Of a stretch of 46,775 nt of DNA, positions 21,702 to 30,820 are shown one piece after another. The DNA comes from Dimorphilus gyrociliatus (taxonomy: Eukaryota; Annelida; Polychaeta; Dinophilidae): assembly GCA_904063045.1 (NCBI GenBank), contig CAJFCJ010000064.1, positions 50,879 through 97,653 of the forward strand. Direction: 5' to 3'. Below the pieces are notes generated by a model. The model saw only the letters and a program-made list of their open reading frames with translations, did no database searches and had not been told where the DNA came from. Within the stretch, counting starts at the first letter, position 1. Each line of letters begins with the position of its first letter. The translations under genes were made by a program, and so were the position numbers.

Positions 21702-22751
21702 TTAAAAAACCACATCACACAGCTGAACATTAGAAGTTGAATTGAAAATTTGTACAAAAACACTATCGCAAAATTGACTTTTACACTTACAAATAAATTG
21801 ACATTGTGTTTGACTCGACAATTGTATATCACATTTCAAAAATTGGCCTACAAAATTAGTTTCAAATTGAGGTGTTGTTGGAACATAAACAAATAAATTT
21901 TCTTCCCTTTCATCATTACAATTTAGATTTTTTCCTCTAACCTCAACTGAGAATGGTCCCAATGTCTTGTCTACATTTGGAAATGGATATCTGATACCAT
22001 TAGAAAATTCTAAAGATTCTGTACATGTAGAAGAATTTGAATCTGATAAAATGTTAAAAAGTTCTAAATTATCTTGAAAGTGAGGTTTAACTTTCAAAAC
22101 AGATTTTGAACAGGTAACCCTATTTACAGAATTTTTATTAATAGTACATGTTTGTACATGTTTACAAAGACCAGAACTGAGAATAAAATATTCACAATTA
22201 CTATTTTCTCGGCACTTTTGAAGACAAGCAGCAAAATTTTCATTTCCAGTATATAGCGCTGTCTCTGTACATTCGCCTTGTTCACAAGTGGTATAGCCAA
22301 ATCCAAATCTATCATAAGATAGCATATTTGGCATAGCCGAGGGAGCAGCTGTTGTAAAAAAAGAATTACTTTTAGGGAAACAGTATCTTCCAAGATGGGG
22401 AGTCTCTGTCATTGTAAACCCCATGCAATTATGCAATGCTAAGCAGTATTTTGCGCAATCTTCAGGATCTTCTAAATCAGGGGTTGCTACTCCAAGTGAA
22501 TCATAACCGGTCAGCATACCATGTCTATAAGTAAAGCCAGGTATACTTAATTTGGGTCTGTAGCAACCATAACCAGGCTCAAAGCAACAAAAATTTTTAC
22601 TATTACCACTTGTACATTCGTCTAGAGTTATATCATCATTTCCTATACGTATTCGTTCATGAACAACAACATTACATTGATCAGAAATGTTGAATAGACA
22701 GTTAGTCAATTGTAAAATACAAGCAAATGATAAAATTTTATAAAAAATCAT
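21702..22751 (-). CDS. Secreted PAN/Apple-domain protein (349 aa), left-arm copy
   Basis: A single open exon. Residues 1-18 are a signal peptide (MIFYKILSFACILQLTNC). A Cys-rich N-terminal segment (NFCCFEPGYGCY) is followed by an Apple-like module (DCAKYCLALHNCMGFTM...YCF, about 85-130) and a second one (CLQKCRENSNCEYFILSSGLCK, about 175-200). The C-terminal 130 residues, with evenly spaced Cys (CDIQL, CQFICKCKSQFC), look like a compact beta-sandwich I cannot name. PAN modules bind protein or carbohydrate and occur in adhesive and matrix proteins. The copy at 46050-46775 is frame-broken; this one is intact. Confidence 0.75.
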   Translation of the reverse strand: MIFYKILSFACILQLTNCLFNISDQCNVVVHERIRIGNDDITLDECTSGNSKNFCCFEPGYGCYRPKLSIPGFTYRHGMLTGYDSLGVATPDLEDPEDCAKYCLALHNCMGFTMTETPHLGRYCFPKSNSFFTTAAPSAMPNMLSYDRFGFGYTTCEQGECTETALYTGNENFAACLQKCRENSNCEYFILSSGLCKHVQTCTINKNSVNRVTCSKSVLKVKPHFQDNLELFNILSDSNSSTCTESLEFSNGIRYPFPNVDKTLGPFSVEVRGKNLNCNDEREENLFVYVPTTPQFETNFVGQFLKCDIQLSSQTQCQFICKCKSQFCDSVFVQIFNSTSNVQLCDVVF

Positions 22752-23730
22752 CTCAAGCGCAACTTGTTCAAACGGCCAATGATCAATCTATGCGAGAAAT
22801 TCAGGAAATAAAAATATCGGAAAAATCTTAACGATTAATTGATCAATGAGCACTCTTTAATACTCTCTGAATTAAACAAAAAAATTCAATGAATTTTTTG
22901 TCTTTACTCCAGGAAGTAGACATCAATAGCGATTGATTTATATATATTTATTTATAAACTTAGAACAACACTCATCATTATCTGGCAACTGATCAAAAAT
23001 CATAATCAAGCTCTTCTTAGAGTATTGTTTTGTTAATTGAAAAACTTAAAAAATTGAGTTGTTCAAAGATGGAAACTTTTCAGTTGGAGAAAAATTTTTA
23101 AACAAGTTACCTATTCTGAAAGTTTTGAATTTTACTTGACTTTGTGATTTTATTGCTGCAATTTATTTATGACATTTTGTTCACAGGGATGTTCTGTCCA
23201 GGTTATGATTTGTCAAAGGACATTTTGGTAACTAATGTTTTTCACTGTCTCTATTCTTTCATTTTAAAGTGTTATCATCTCCCTCCATCTCCCTCTCTTT
23301 CTATAAATATACCTGCAAAGTTCAAAATAATAGCATATATTTTGTTTAGAAAGATTAATAATGAATCTTTGGATTGAAAATATCTTCAATCAATTTATGA
23401 AAAATTGATAGGGCTTCTTCAGTTCATTTTCTCTTCCTTATTTCTAAAATGTCAGAAATATAAAAGAGCATTCTTTAAACAGGAATACGCAAGGAATATT
23501 AATCACTGAGGTTTTCTTTTTTGGCTCTCTTGTATTGATTTAAACACATTCCCCTGACAAAACATCCCCTGACAGATTGTCTCTTAAGCTAGAAAAGTGA
23601 AACAATTTCTTTATTGTACTAAAAAATGTTACATTGACTTGCTAATCAAATATTAATATAAAAAATGTTTCAAACTTTTTTAAATGTACTTAAGATTAGA
23701 ATTATTTGGTTTGAAAAAAAAAATACTCTT
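22752..23730. other. Intergenic in arm 2, no gene seen
   Basis: AT-rich upstream region of the PAN gene. A short open frame (23144-23377) shows no domain and no splice context. The mirror stretch is 45076-46050. It contains the promoter of the PAN gene by position only. Confidence 0.35.
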
Positions 23731-23985
23731 TTACAGGAAGTCTTGTCCCCTTCCTGTTTTTGATATTTGGTAGCCATCTTTTTTTACTACAATGATTATT
23801 CTTGGAGCTTTAACCATTAATTCTGATTTAAAACAACGTGATTTTGATATAGATATTTCATCAAAGACTTTCATACTCCCAAAGTATTTATTTAAAAAAA
23901 GTAAGTTGTTCACTTTATCTTTATTTGACCATTGTGTCATGTCCACTTTCCAATTTTTCATCAGGTGATGGCTCCTTACTGTCAA
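23731..23985 (-). CDS. Unknown exon-like ORF (84 codons), left-arm copy
   Basis: Open in both arms with the same sequence (mirror 44821-45075). Its 5' end overlaps the start of the first MULE gene on the other strand. The product has KVFDEISISKSRCFKSELM and ends GRGQDFL; I recognise no family. Conservation between arms only reflects recent duplication, so coding is unproven. Confidence 0.25.
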   Translation of the reverse strand: MTVRSHHLMKNWKVDMTQWSNKDKVNNLLFLNKYFGSMKVFDEISISKSRCFKSELMVKAPRIIIVVKKDGYQISKTGRGQDFL

Positions 23986-24893
23986 ATTTGTAAATATAGC
24001 CTATTTGAAAGAAAATTCACAAGGAAATGCTCACTCTGCTCTCATCAGTTTAACTTTCAAAGAAAGTGGTCAGAATGATAAAATGACATCAGGAAAATGT
24101 TTGGCTGGCAAGTGTCTCAGTGAAATTCCAAAATCAAATTTTGCTATTCCATTTATTAATAACTGTTGTCCGACTTATTAATAGAACAAGGCAGCAGTTT
24201 AATTCTAAAGGACCAGATGGCTTATACTTCACTCTTGACAAGACTTTTATTCCAGATAATTTTCTGATAAATGATATTTGCAGAGAAAATGAAAGAATAG
24301 TTATATTCTCTACACAAAGTCAAGCCAAATTACTATCTCATAGAAAGATGTGGTTTATGGATGGAATCTTTAAATGTGTTAAGGATGCATTTTATCAGCT
24401 ATTTGTCATTTATGGATTTGTAATAAAGAACAGTGAATTGAAATAAGTTCCTTGGGTCTTTGCATTTATGAGCTCAAAATCAAAGAAAGCATATAAGCTT
24501 TTGTTCAAGGTGAGTAGGGTATTTGGTTAAAAACTATAATTGTAATATTAACAAACCAATGTTGTTTGGAAAACAGGAAATTAAAGCAATAATAGATGGT
24601 CAAACTACTGGCATTACCATTCCTAAAAACTGATGTTATCCCTGCTATCTTTGACATTCTCAGAAACACATCATCTGAGAAAAAATTCCTCAGCAAACTA
24701 ATTGACTATGTGGATAAGCAAAAATTTCTGGAGATTTCTTTGTTAGGTGTACTTGGTCAGTCTACAGAGCAACAATTACAACCAACAATGACTTGGAAGG
24801 TTGATATAATAAGTTGAATAGAAATGTATCTGCTAGAGGCTCACTCCACTTCTCAATAGATGAGTTAAAAAGAGAGCCAAATTTGATTAATCA
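23968..24893 (+). pseudogene. MULE transposase gene 1, left-arm copy, FLYWCH deleted
   Basis: Mutator-like transposase. It starts with the first Cys pairs of a PHD-like finger (APYCQICKY, KCSLCSHQFNF), then runs straight into KESGQNDKMT: about 590 bp, equivalent to 44157-44746 of the other arm and holding the rest of the finger and the FLYWCH domain, are missing. The DDE part follows (IVIFSTQSQAKLL, KMWFMDGIFKC, AYKLLFK), with TAA in place of Gln in LKQVP. Near the end NNDLEG-TGA-YNKLN occurs, where the family has NN..EGWHN, so TGA replaces Trp. Several breaks: inactive. Confidence 0.75.
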
Positions 24894-25239
24894 CTAAAAG
24901 AAACTTTTGAGTGATGGAAAAGTCTGCAGGCTTCAAAAGAAATGTTATGAGAGAATTGAAAGTGATATTTTCAAGTATTGGGATGAATTTAATGTTGCTT
25001 CAATGGCAGCATTACAACTATTGGATAGCATATTTAACATATATTGTTGCTTTTAATTTTACTTTAACTATCCTTCAATTTTTTTTCTATTTAAATAACT
25101 AGCCTTGGCATTTCACTTTTTTTTCAAATATATTTTCTATACTTAAATATTTTTCAAAATCATAAATAATACAGACATTTTTAATTATACTCAAAGAAAG
25201 ATTTGTCCAGCATTCATTATAAAGGATACGACAGAAAAT

Positions 25240-25419
25240 GTCCCCAAATGCATGGTTTAACCCTAACCCTAACCTAGCCCTTGTCTCTCTCTAACCTTTT
25301 TGATTACCCCTAACCCTTAGATGGAACCCTCCTAACTACAAATCAAAAGCTACTTTACTCCTGCTAACCATTTTTCAATCCAAAATCTTGCTTTCAAAAA
25401 TCTCACTTGGGGATGTTTT
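25240..25419. repeat. Interstitial telomere-like repeat (CCCTAA) with flanking GACAGAAAATGTCC motifs
   Basis: TTTAACCCTAACCCTAACCTAGCCC at 25257-25281 is followed by looser CCCTAACCC and CTAACC. The block lies between 25227 (cgacagaaaatgtcccc) and 25410 (ggggatgttttctgtt), inverted copies of one motif. In the right arm (43560-43620) 117 bp of this block are missing. Confidence 0.7.
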
Positions 25420-25514
25420 CTGTTGGCCCCCATTATAAATGATCAACCAATTTGTTCTGAATGCTTTAATCATCATGCAGATTTGACAACTGATCAGAAA
25501 ATCATAAGTATGTT

Positions 25515-25945
25515 ATGCTTAATTTTCTATTTTCTCCTTTTGCCATAAGATTTCATTCTAAACTTTCAGAATGCCCCAGCTTCTGCCAAATACGTTTCCT
25601 GAATGCTGGAACTACTACTTGTTCACAATGCTATAAAAGATATGGTTTGAAATCTGATAAAACTTGTGCACCATGTACACCTTATTATGTTGTTTGTGGT
25701 GCTGATTTGAATGATAATCTACTTTGCTCATCTTGTGATAAGGGAACTGCACTTAACACTATAACTAAGAAATGTGATTCTTGTCCTCAGCCTGTTTTCA
25801 ATGTACTTTAAATTCTCATACCCAAAGGACATTTTGTATCAAATGCCACAATCAATATATAGATGGAACTTGTTTATCATGTCCATTGAACTGTGCTAAA
25901 TGTATAAATGATAATGGAATTGTCAAATGTTCAGAATGCCTTTGT
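25515..25945 (+). pseudogene. Furin-like Cys-rich repeat protein fragment, left-arm copy
   Basis: CxxC-rich sequence of growth-factor-receptor/furin-like type: CSQCYKRYG, CAPCTPYYVVCG, CSSCDKG, CDSCP, then in another frame CFQCTLNSH, CIKCHNQY, CLSCPLNCAKC, CSEC. The frame change at TGTCCTCAGCC needs one more base and is the same in both arms. The reading frame ends at 25945 where LTR-like sequence takes over. No transmembrane or kinase part is present. It is a fragment of an extracellular protein gene; EGF-like is an alternative label. Confidence 0.55.
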
Positions 25946-26046
25946 ACAATTTTGGTTATATTTTAAGCTTGAACTATAGCACTTTATGCAACTTACACAT
26001 GTATCCCTCAAAACCTATGCAAGAAAATGCTATAACATTGCCCAGA
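25946..26046 (+). repeat. LTR-family fragment fused to a dispersed repeat
   Basis: About 100 bp resembling 1720-1825 of the LTR (tttggttatatttta, gaaaatgctataacattg). It starts where the Cys-rich ORF loses similarity to its own repeats and ends where the next repeat begins. Mirror: 42935-43035. Confidence 0.65.
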
Positions 26047-26290
26047 TAGCACTGATAGAGATAAGCAGACAGTTTTGTGTAGGGCGGTGTATATGCAATG
26101 TGTGGCATTAAATTTCATTAAATTATATACAGAATATTGCTATTAGTAACCTAGCAATAATATTACGGTTTATTAATATTTAAATTTATGAATTTAAACT
26201 AAAAGCAGTTCAATTAAATATCTTTTATGCTTCACTTCTAAGTTTACATTTTATTTACTATTCAGCAGTATTGTATGAGTGTGAATGTAC
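26047..26290 (+). repeat. Dispersed repeat family R240, copy 1
   Basis: About 240-bp unit beginning gatagcactgatagagataagcag and ending cagtattgtatgag. Relatives: 31610-31890 (inverted, close), 28385-28560 (shorter, more diverged) and the mirrored arm copies 42690-42934 and 40421-40596. No ORF; non-autonomous (SINE or MITE-like). Confidence 0.65.
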
Positions 26291-26430
26291 CTGAGTGCGA
26301 ATGTACCTTTTTCTTCTTTATTACATTTATGGATTTTTCATAAATTAATTTGGTCAATGATATATAGGTATATATATTAGAAAAGGAAAAAATATTTTGT
26401 AAATGTGAATTATAATATTAAAAACTAAAA

Positions 26431-27960
26431 TGTTGTTGAAAAGTGAGGTGGCAGCCATTTCAAAATTGGAAGAAGTAGAAACAAACTTTCACTTTGGAAG
26501 ACATATATTTACAACTTTTCATTGTCTTGATGAGATGAAACTGGAAGAGTAAGAACCTTCTAGACGAGTATGATTATCTACCACTGATTGATGAAAATAT
26601 GTTGGGTTTGTGTTTTAGCTTTTAAATGGCTACCCAGTATGGTTGACTCACCACAGTTTCATCTTCGACTTTACAAAGACTCATCAGGGTCATTCCAGAG
26701 GATAGCTTCATGTATTGCTTGCTTGAAAGGGCAGGAAATATACAGCTCTGTAATTGTCGACAACCTTGGATTTATATCTTATTATTTTGTTGTTTTGATT
26801 TTCTTGTGTTTCACAGTGGACATGTTTGTAGTTTGAATATTTCAAGACATTTTCTTTAGGATTAGGGTTAGCTATTGTTTGAATTATGTAGACTAAAGAA
26901 AGTAGAATTATATTTGTCTAAGCATTGTAACAATGATTAAATGCCTTTGAGGGAAGAATTAATCTGGAATATTGTCAGTTAGTAATTGACATAGAAACTA
27001 GAAGATACTTGCTTGAATGTGAACACTACTGTATCTTTCTTTAAAACAGTTCAAACACAGGAACATATAGATTTCTTAGGTTTTGTTTAGAAGGTTTCTT
27101 TTTAATGTTGTCTGTGGAAGGTAACTTAGATGGACAACAAAGCACACTGGCCAAATTATGCATTTGCTTTCCTTTCAAAGTAGTATAGTATGAACATAAA
27201 ATGCAATAAAAAATTGAACTGAATTCAAGTGAAAATCTTAATATTTTATTTTCTAATTCAATCAAACAGCAATGAAAAAATTATTTCAGATTAAAAATAT
27301 CAATAATTATGCCCAATACACCTTTAACTAAAACGTTTTTTCTCACACTGAGCATGTTTTTTCCCAACCTGGGATGTTATCCTTAATGTAATTATACAGC
27401 TTTTATAGTTAATACGTAATAGTTAAGTGTAGTTGGCGTTTTGAACAGGTTAATGGCCATTTTCCACAGCTGTACCCACATATAAAAGTACTGAGTTAAG
27501 TCTAGGGTTTTCTAAACAGCATCTATATCTGACTGAAGTGCACATTTGCTAATACCTGTTGACACATGGGAGTTTTTACTTCAACCAGTGCTTTGGCATA
27601 TTATTAAATGAGCAGTACAGATCACTACAATTACAACAAAAAACAATTCCTACAATTCCAACACAACAAACTACAAGAATACATATATTGTAAAAAAAGA
27701 AGTATAGATATAAAAATGTCTTTAAAAGGAGAGAGAAAGCCTTTTTTATTCATTCAATTCCTGTAACAAATGAATGAAAGACTTGTCCTGTAGTTGTTAC
27801 AACTTAGTCATTGAAACCTAATTATAGTAAATTGAAAAAAAGGTTATTCACAGAAAGAAAGGTTCAGTATGAAAAACTTCATACTTTAGCACAGGTGCAA
27901 ATATATCCCTCCCTTCACTCCAAACAATCCACTACTCTCTCAGTCAAATTATCATTTAGT
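26431..27960. other. No clear gene; short ORFs and repeat pieces
   Basis: 26431-26553 (plus) encodes a 40-residue peptide with SKLEEVETNFHFGRH, and 26588-26836 continues with SPQFHLRLYKDSSGS; neither matches a family I know. The 23 nt at 26545-26567 recur at 43832-43854. 27041-27265 (minus) is a Lys-rich ORF of unknown nature. 27560-27660 belongs to the dispersed repeat seen at 3606-3720. Mirrored in 41026-42550. Confidence 0.35.
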
Positions 27961-28228
27961 ATCTGTGTACTTTCCAAATGGTGGTAAAATATATATTTTT
28001 CATGATACAAAAGAAAATATAAGGCTATTTGGTGTATTAAAAGATGATTATTATATGCATGAAATACAATTGTATTTTAATGGACAACTCTTTCCGGTCA
28101 AACTAGATGAGATTATTTGGCAGAATAAGAATGTCATTCAGTGGATTCCTCAATCTCTTCAATTTCAAACAAAATATGGAAAACTTTCTATTAATATAAA
28201 GGATCAATTAGTATACATTTCTCTTTAA
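27960..28228 (+). CDS. Terminal exon-like ORF of unknown beta-rich protein, left-arm copy
   Basis: After an acceptor (tcatttag) the frame reads VYFPNGGKIYIFHDT, IQLYFNGQLF, LSINIKDQLVYISL and stops at 28228. Alternating hydrophobic strands suggest a beta-sandwich domain end, as in the other secreted proteins here. Upstream exons were not found. The identical copy is at 40753-41021. Confidence 0.35.
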
Positions 28229-28384
28229 TCTGAGTAGTATTGTATCTCTTCTTACCATCTTGTCTGATCTAAACCTAATTCTATTCTTCTGTTCTTTTAA
28301 ATGTTAAAATATGAAAAAAAATATAACTATACTTATACAATTGTAAACTCTTTTCTACAATAGACAAATGGTATGGCATTGGTA

Positions 28385-28560
28385 TTACACTGTGCTGATA
28401 GAGCTAAGCAGTGTTGCCTAGTTGTGACCATATTAAGTATTTGCCCCAATATTTTATTGATTCATATATAAACATTGCTATTTACAATATTAATTGAATA
28501 ATATAGTTCATTAATATATAGATTTAATAATTTGATAGTTCTAGAACTATCTCATTTTAC
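28385..28560 (+). repeat. Dispersed repeat family R240, diverged copy
   Basis: Matches the start of the family (gctgatagagctaagcag) and its AT-rich middle; the 3' end is not recognisable. Mirror: 40421-40596. Confidence 0.5.
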
Positions 28561-28609
28561 TGGATTTATACAATTATAATGCAGCAAAGGACAAATCTAG
28601 AAAGGATGT

Positions 28610-28740
28610 GACAGAAAACGTCCATGAAAGAAAACATCCATAAACCGAAAGAAAACATCCATGAACTGAAAGAAAACATCCATAAAGTGAAAGAAAATGT
28701 CTGTAAACTGAAAGAAAACATCCGTGAATCAAAAGAACAC
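28610..28740 (+). repeat. 21-bp minisatellite, left-arm copy
   Basis: About five imperfect 21-bp units of the form gaaagaaaacatccataaact, starting from gacagaaaacgtccat. The unit shares gacagaaaacgtcc with the motifs beside the telomere-like repeat and at 37298. Because 21 is divisible by three, the complementary strand stays open and reads FLSVYGC repeats; I treat that as by-product. Mirror: 40241-40371. Confidence 0.85.
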
Positions 28741-29125
28741 ATAAAGTAAAGAAATTTTCATGTAAATATAAATATATGTTGAAAAACAAATTAACACAAA
28801 ACTTTAAAAAAACTGGTAGAGATGAAGAAATCTTCACGAAAAGAGATACAAAATATCAACTTTCTCTTCTATTTTCACTCTCTTCAGGTAATATCAAAAT
28901 TTTTAATTTGTAGAGGTTTTTTTTGATTATTTTATTAGATTATTTTATTACTAATCAATCTAACATAAATTTAGCAATTTTATTTGTAAATGAAGTTTTT
29001 TTTCAATGTTATTGTCAAAATACTAATTGTTACATAAATAATCATAATAATGATATGACAAATTCATTTATTAATTTTAGTTTAGCTCTTCTTTTTCTCC
29101 AATATTTTAGAAAAAATATTGAATA

Positions 29126-30820
29126 ATGGACAAGTGTTCTATTTGCAATGATAAATTTGTTGGTAGGCAAATAAAAGGCCAATGCTCATTGTGTCTGCAT
29201 ATTTGTCATATAAAATGTCTGCATGGTTTGAACTATCCTCTTTTTGAAAAACATTTACTGTTTTTTTTTCTTCCAGATTCATCAACAGCATCACCACTCT
29301 GTTTTATTTGTTATAAAATAACTAAAAAAAACCTGTTTTGTGATGTTAAAGAGAATTGATGAGCCAAAAAAATGCAGGGAAAGTGTACCAATAAAAAGTA
29401 ATTCTACTGCAAAACTTAATGAGAAGGAAGAAGCAATTGTTGAATATCCAGAAAAGAATATTGAGGAGAATAACAGCATGACTGAGGAAAAATTAAAAAT
29501 TGATGAGAAAGGAGACAATAATCAAGGACAAGCAAAGAGTACTGAAGAGTTGACAGAAGAATTGAGATTATCTATATCATGGAGTAGCAATGACAATAAT
29601 GATGAAAGTATAAACACAAAGGTGGACAAAGGAAATATCATTAATGGAAGTGATATTGAATATGATAATGAAATTGAAGTTGAAAATTTTGAAACAATTC
29701 AAAATGCGTATATAGAATCTGAAAAAATTGAGGAAGAATCTTTTGAAAGTGAAACATCTGCCAAAGAAAATTCTTCTGACGATTTTCATTTTAAAATTCT
29801 GCCACATGGAAGTCAAAAAGGCAAAGACTTACTTTTTCACAAAGGTTTTTCATATAATATTAAATTAAAAACAAAAACATCTACTGTATGGACTTGTTCT
29901 GTCAGAAGCAAAAAAAGAAAATGTAAAGCAAGCATCAATCAAAAAGGAAGCAATTTTGCAATTGGGACAAACATTCATTGTCATTCACCAATAAAAAATT
30001 TAGAAACCAGGATTCATATAAGAAATGAAATCAAAGACAATTGTTCTAGTGATATAAATTCTTCAGGTAAAAGAATTGCTGAAAATGTTCTTGTCAAGTA
30101 TTCTAGTACTTCAAACTTACCAAATATAATTAATTGTAAAGAAGTGGCAAATTGGAATAGAAGGAAGAACAGGCCTATTGTCCCCAATGATAAAATATGA
30201 CATTCATTCCTCCTGAATTTTTAAAGAAGGATATAAATATAAATAATGAGAGGATCATTATCTTTGCAACAAATCATCAATTGGAGCTATTGTCAAAGGG
30301 GAAAATTTGGTACCTTGATGGTACTTTTAAGATTGCCAATGAACCTTTCATTCAAATGTACTCTATTCATGTATTTTTGAAAAAAAATGGACAGCTTAAG
30401 CAAGTTCCATTGCTTTTTTCTTTTCTGTCTTCTAAAAAAAAGAGAGCATATAAACTACTTTTCCAGGTAAGAATTACATTTCATAAATATTCTTACTAAT
30501 AAGTAATCATGTTAAATTTTTAAGGCTGTGAAGGATTTAGGTGAAAATTGTGCTCCTAAGAAATTAGTCTTAGACTATGAAAAGGGTGTTTGGAAAACTT
30601 TACAAAATATAGGGCCTGATGTTGTCTTGACGGGATGTTCATTTCATTGGTCTCAGGCAATATTTAGAAAAATTCAGGTTTATTAATTTCTAAAATTTTT
30701 AACAATCCAATTAATATTTGTTTTGTTTAAGGAACTTGGTTATAGCAGAGAATTTAGAAAAAAAGAGGGAGCTTGGGAATCCATGAGAATGATTATGATT
30801 AATGATTATTAAATTCACAA
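29126..30820 (+). pseudogene. PHD-FLYWCH-MULE transposase gene 2, left-arm copy
   Basis: Mutator-like DNA transposase. N-terminal PHD/RING-like finger (CSICNDKF, CSLCLHICHIKC, CFICYK) with a 51-nt intron (29226-29276). A long acidic linker follows, then a FLYWCH finger (GKDLLFHKGFSYNIK, WTCSVR, CKASI, HCHSP), then the MULE DDE core (IIIFATNHQLELLSKGKIWYLDGTFK, AYKLLFQ; after an intron, LVLDYEKGVW and GCSFHWSQAIFRKIQ; after another, ELGYSREF). Two frame breaks, one at an A8 run near 29330 and one near 30190, are shared by both arms, so they predate the duplication. The C-terminus degenerates after 30797. No terminal inverted repeats were found. Probably inactive. Confidence 0.75.

Larger units (their letters stand above)
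21700..30797. repeat. Inverted repeat 2, left arm (outer edge only approximate)
   Basis: Reverse-complement counterpart of 38254-46775. The coordinate sum is 68981 from about 25515 to 29860, 68806 beyond 23985, and 69051 at the inner end; the steps reflect internal deletions in one arm or the other. The right arm is cut by the window edge opposite about 22035, so the outer boundary is not visible and may lie at or before 21700. The inner end falls inside the second MULE transposase gene. Confidence 0.9.

Noticed and set aside
12270-24860. Reassigned TGA codon (several in-frame TGA in otherwise good exons)
   Set aside because: The TGAs fall where homologues have Cys (trypsin), Lys/Arg (monooxygenase) and Trp (MULE), so no single reassignment explains them, and intact ORFs (GPCR, PAN) use TGG and TGT normally. 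Mutation or error is simpler.
25515-25966. Giardia-type variant surface protein
   Set aside because: CxxC richness is shared with furin-like and EGF-like repeats; spliced metazoan genes all around and the lack of a CRGKA tail argue against it.
28574-28837. Minus-strand ORF with FLSVYGC repeats as a real repetitive membrane protein
   Set aside because: It is fully explained by the 21-bp tandem repeat, a multiple of three; no start context or splice signals support coding.
29320-29345. Programmed ribosomal frameshift at the A8 run in MULE gene 2
   Set aside because: The change needed is +1, not the -1 typical of A-rich slippery sites; a second break follows downstream, so decay is likelier.
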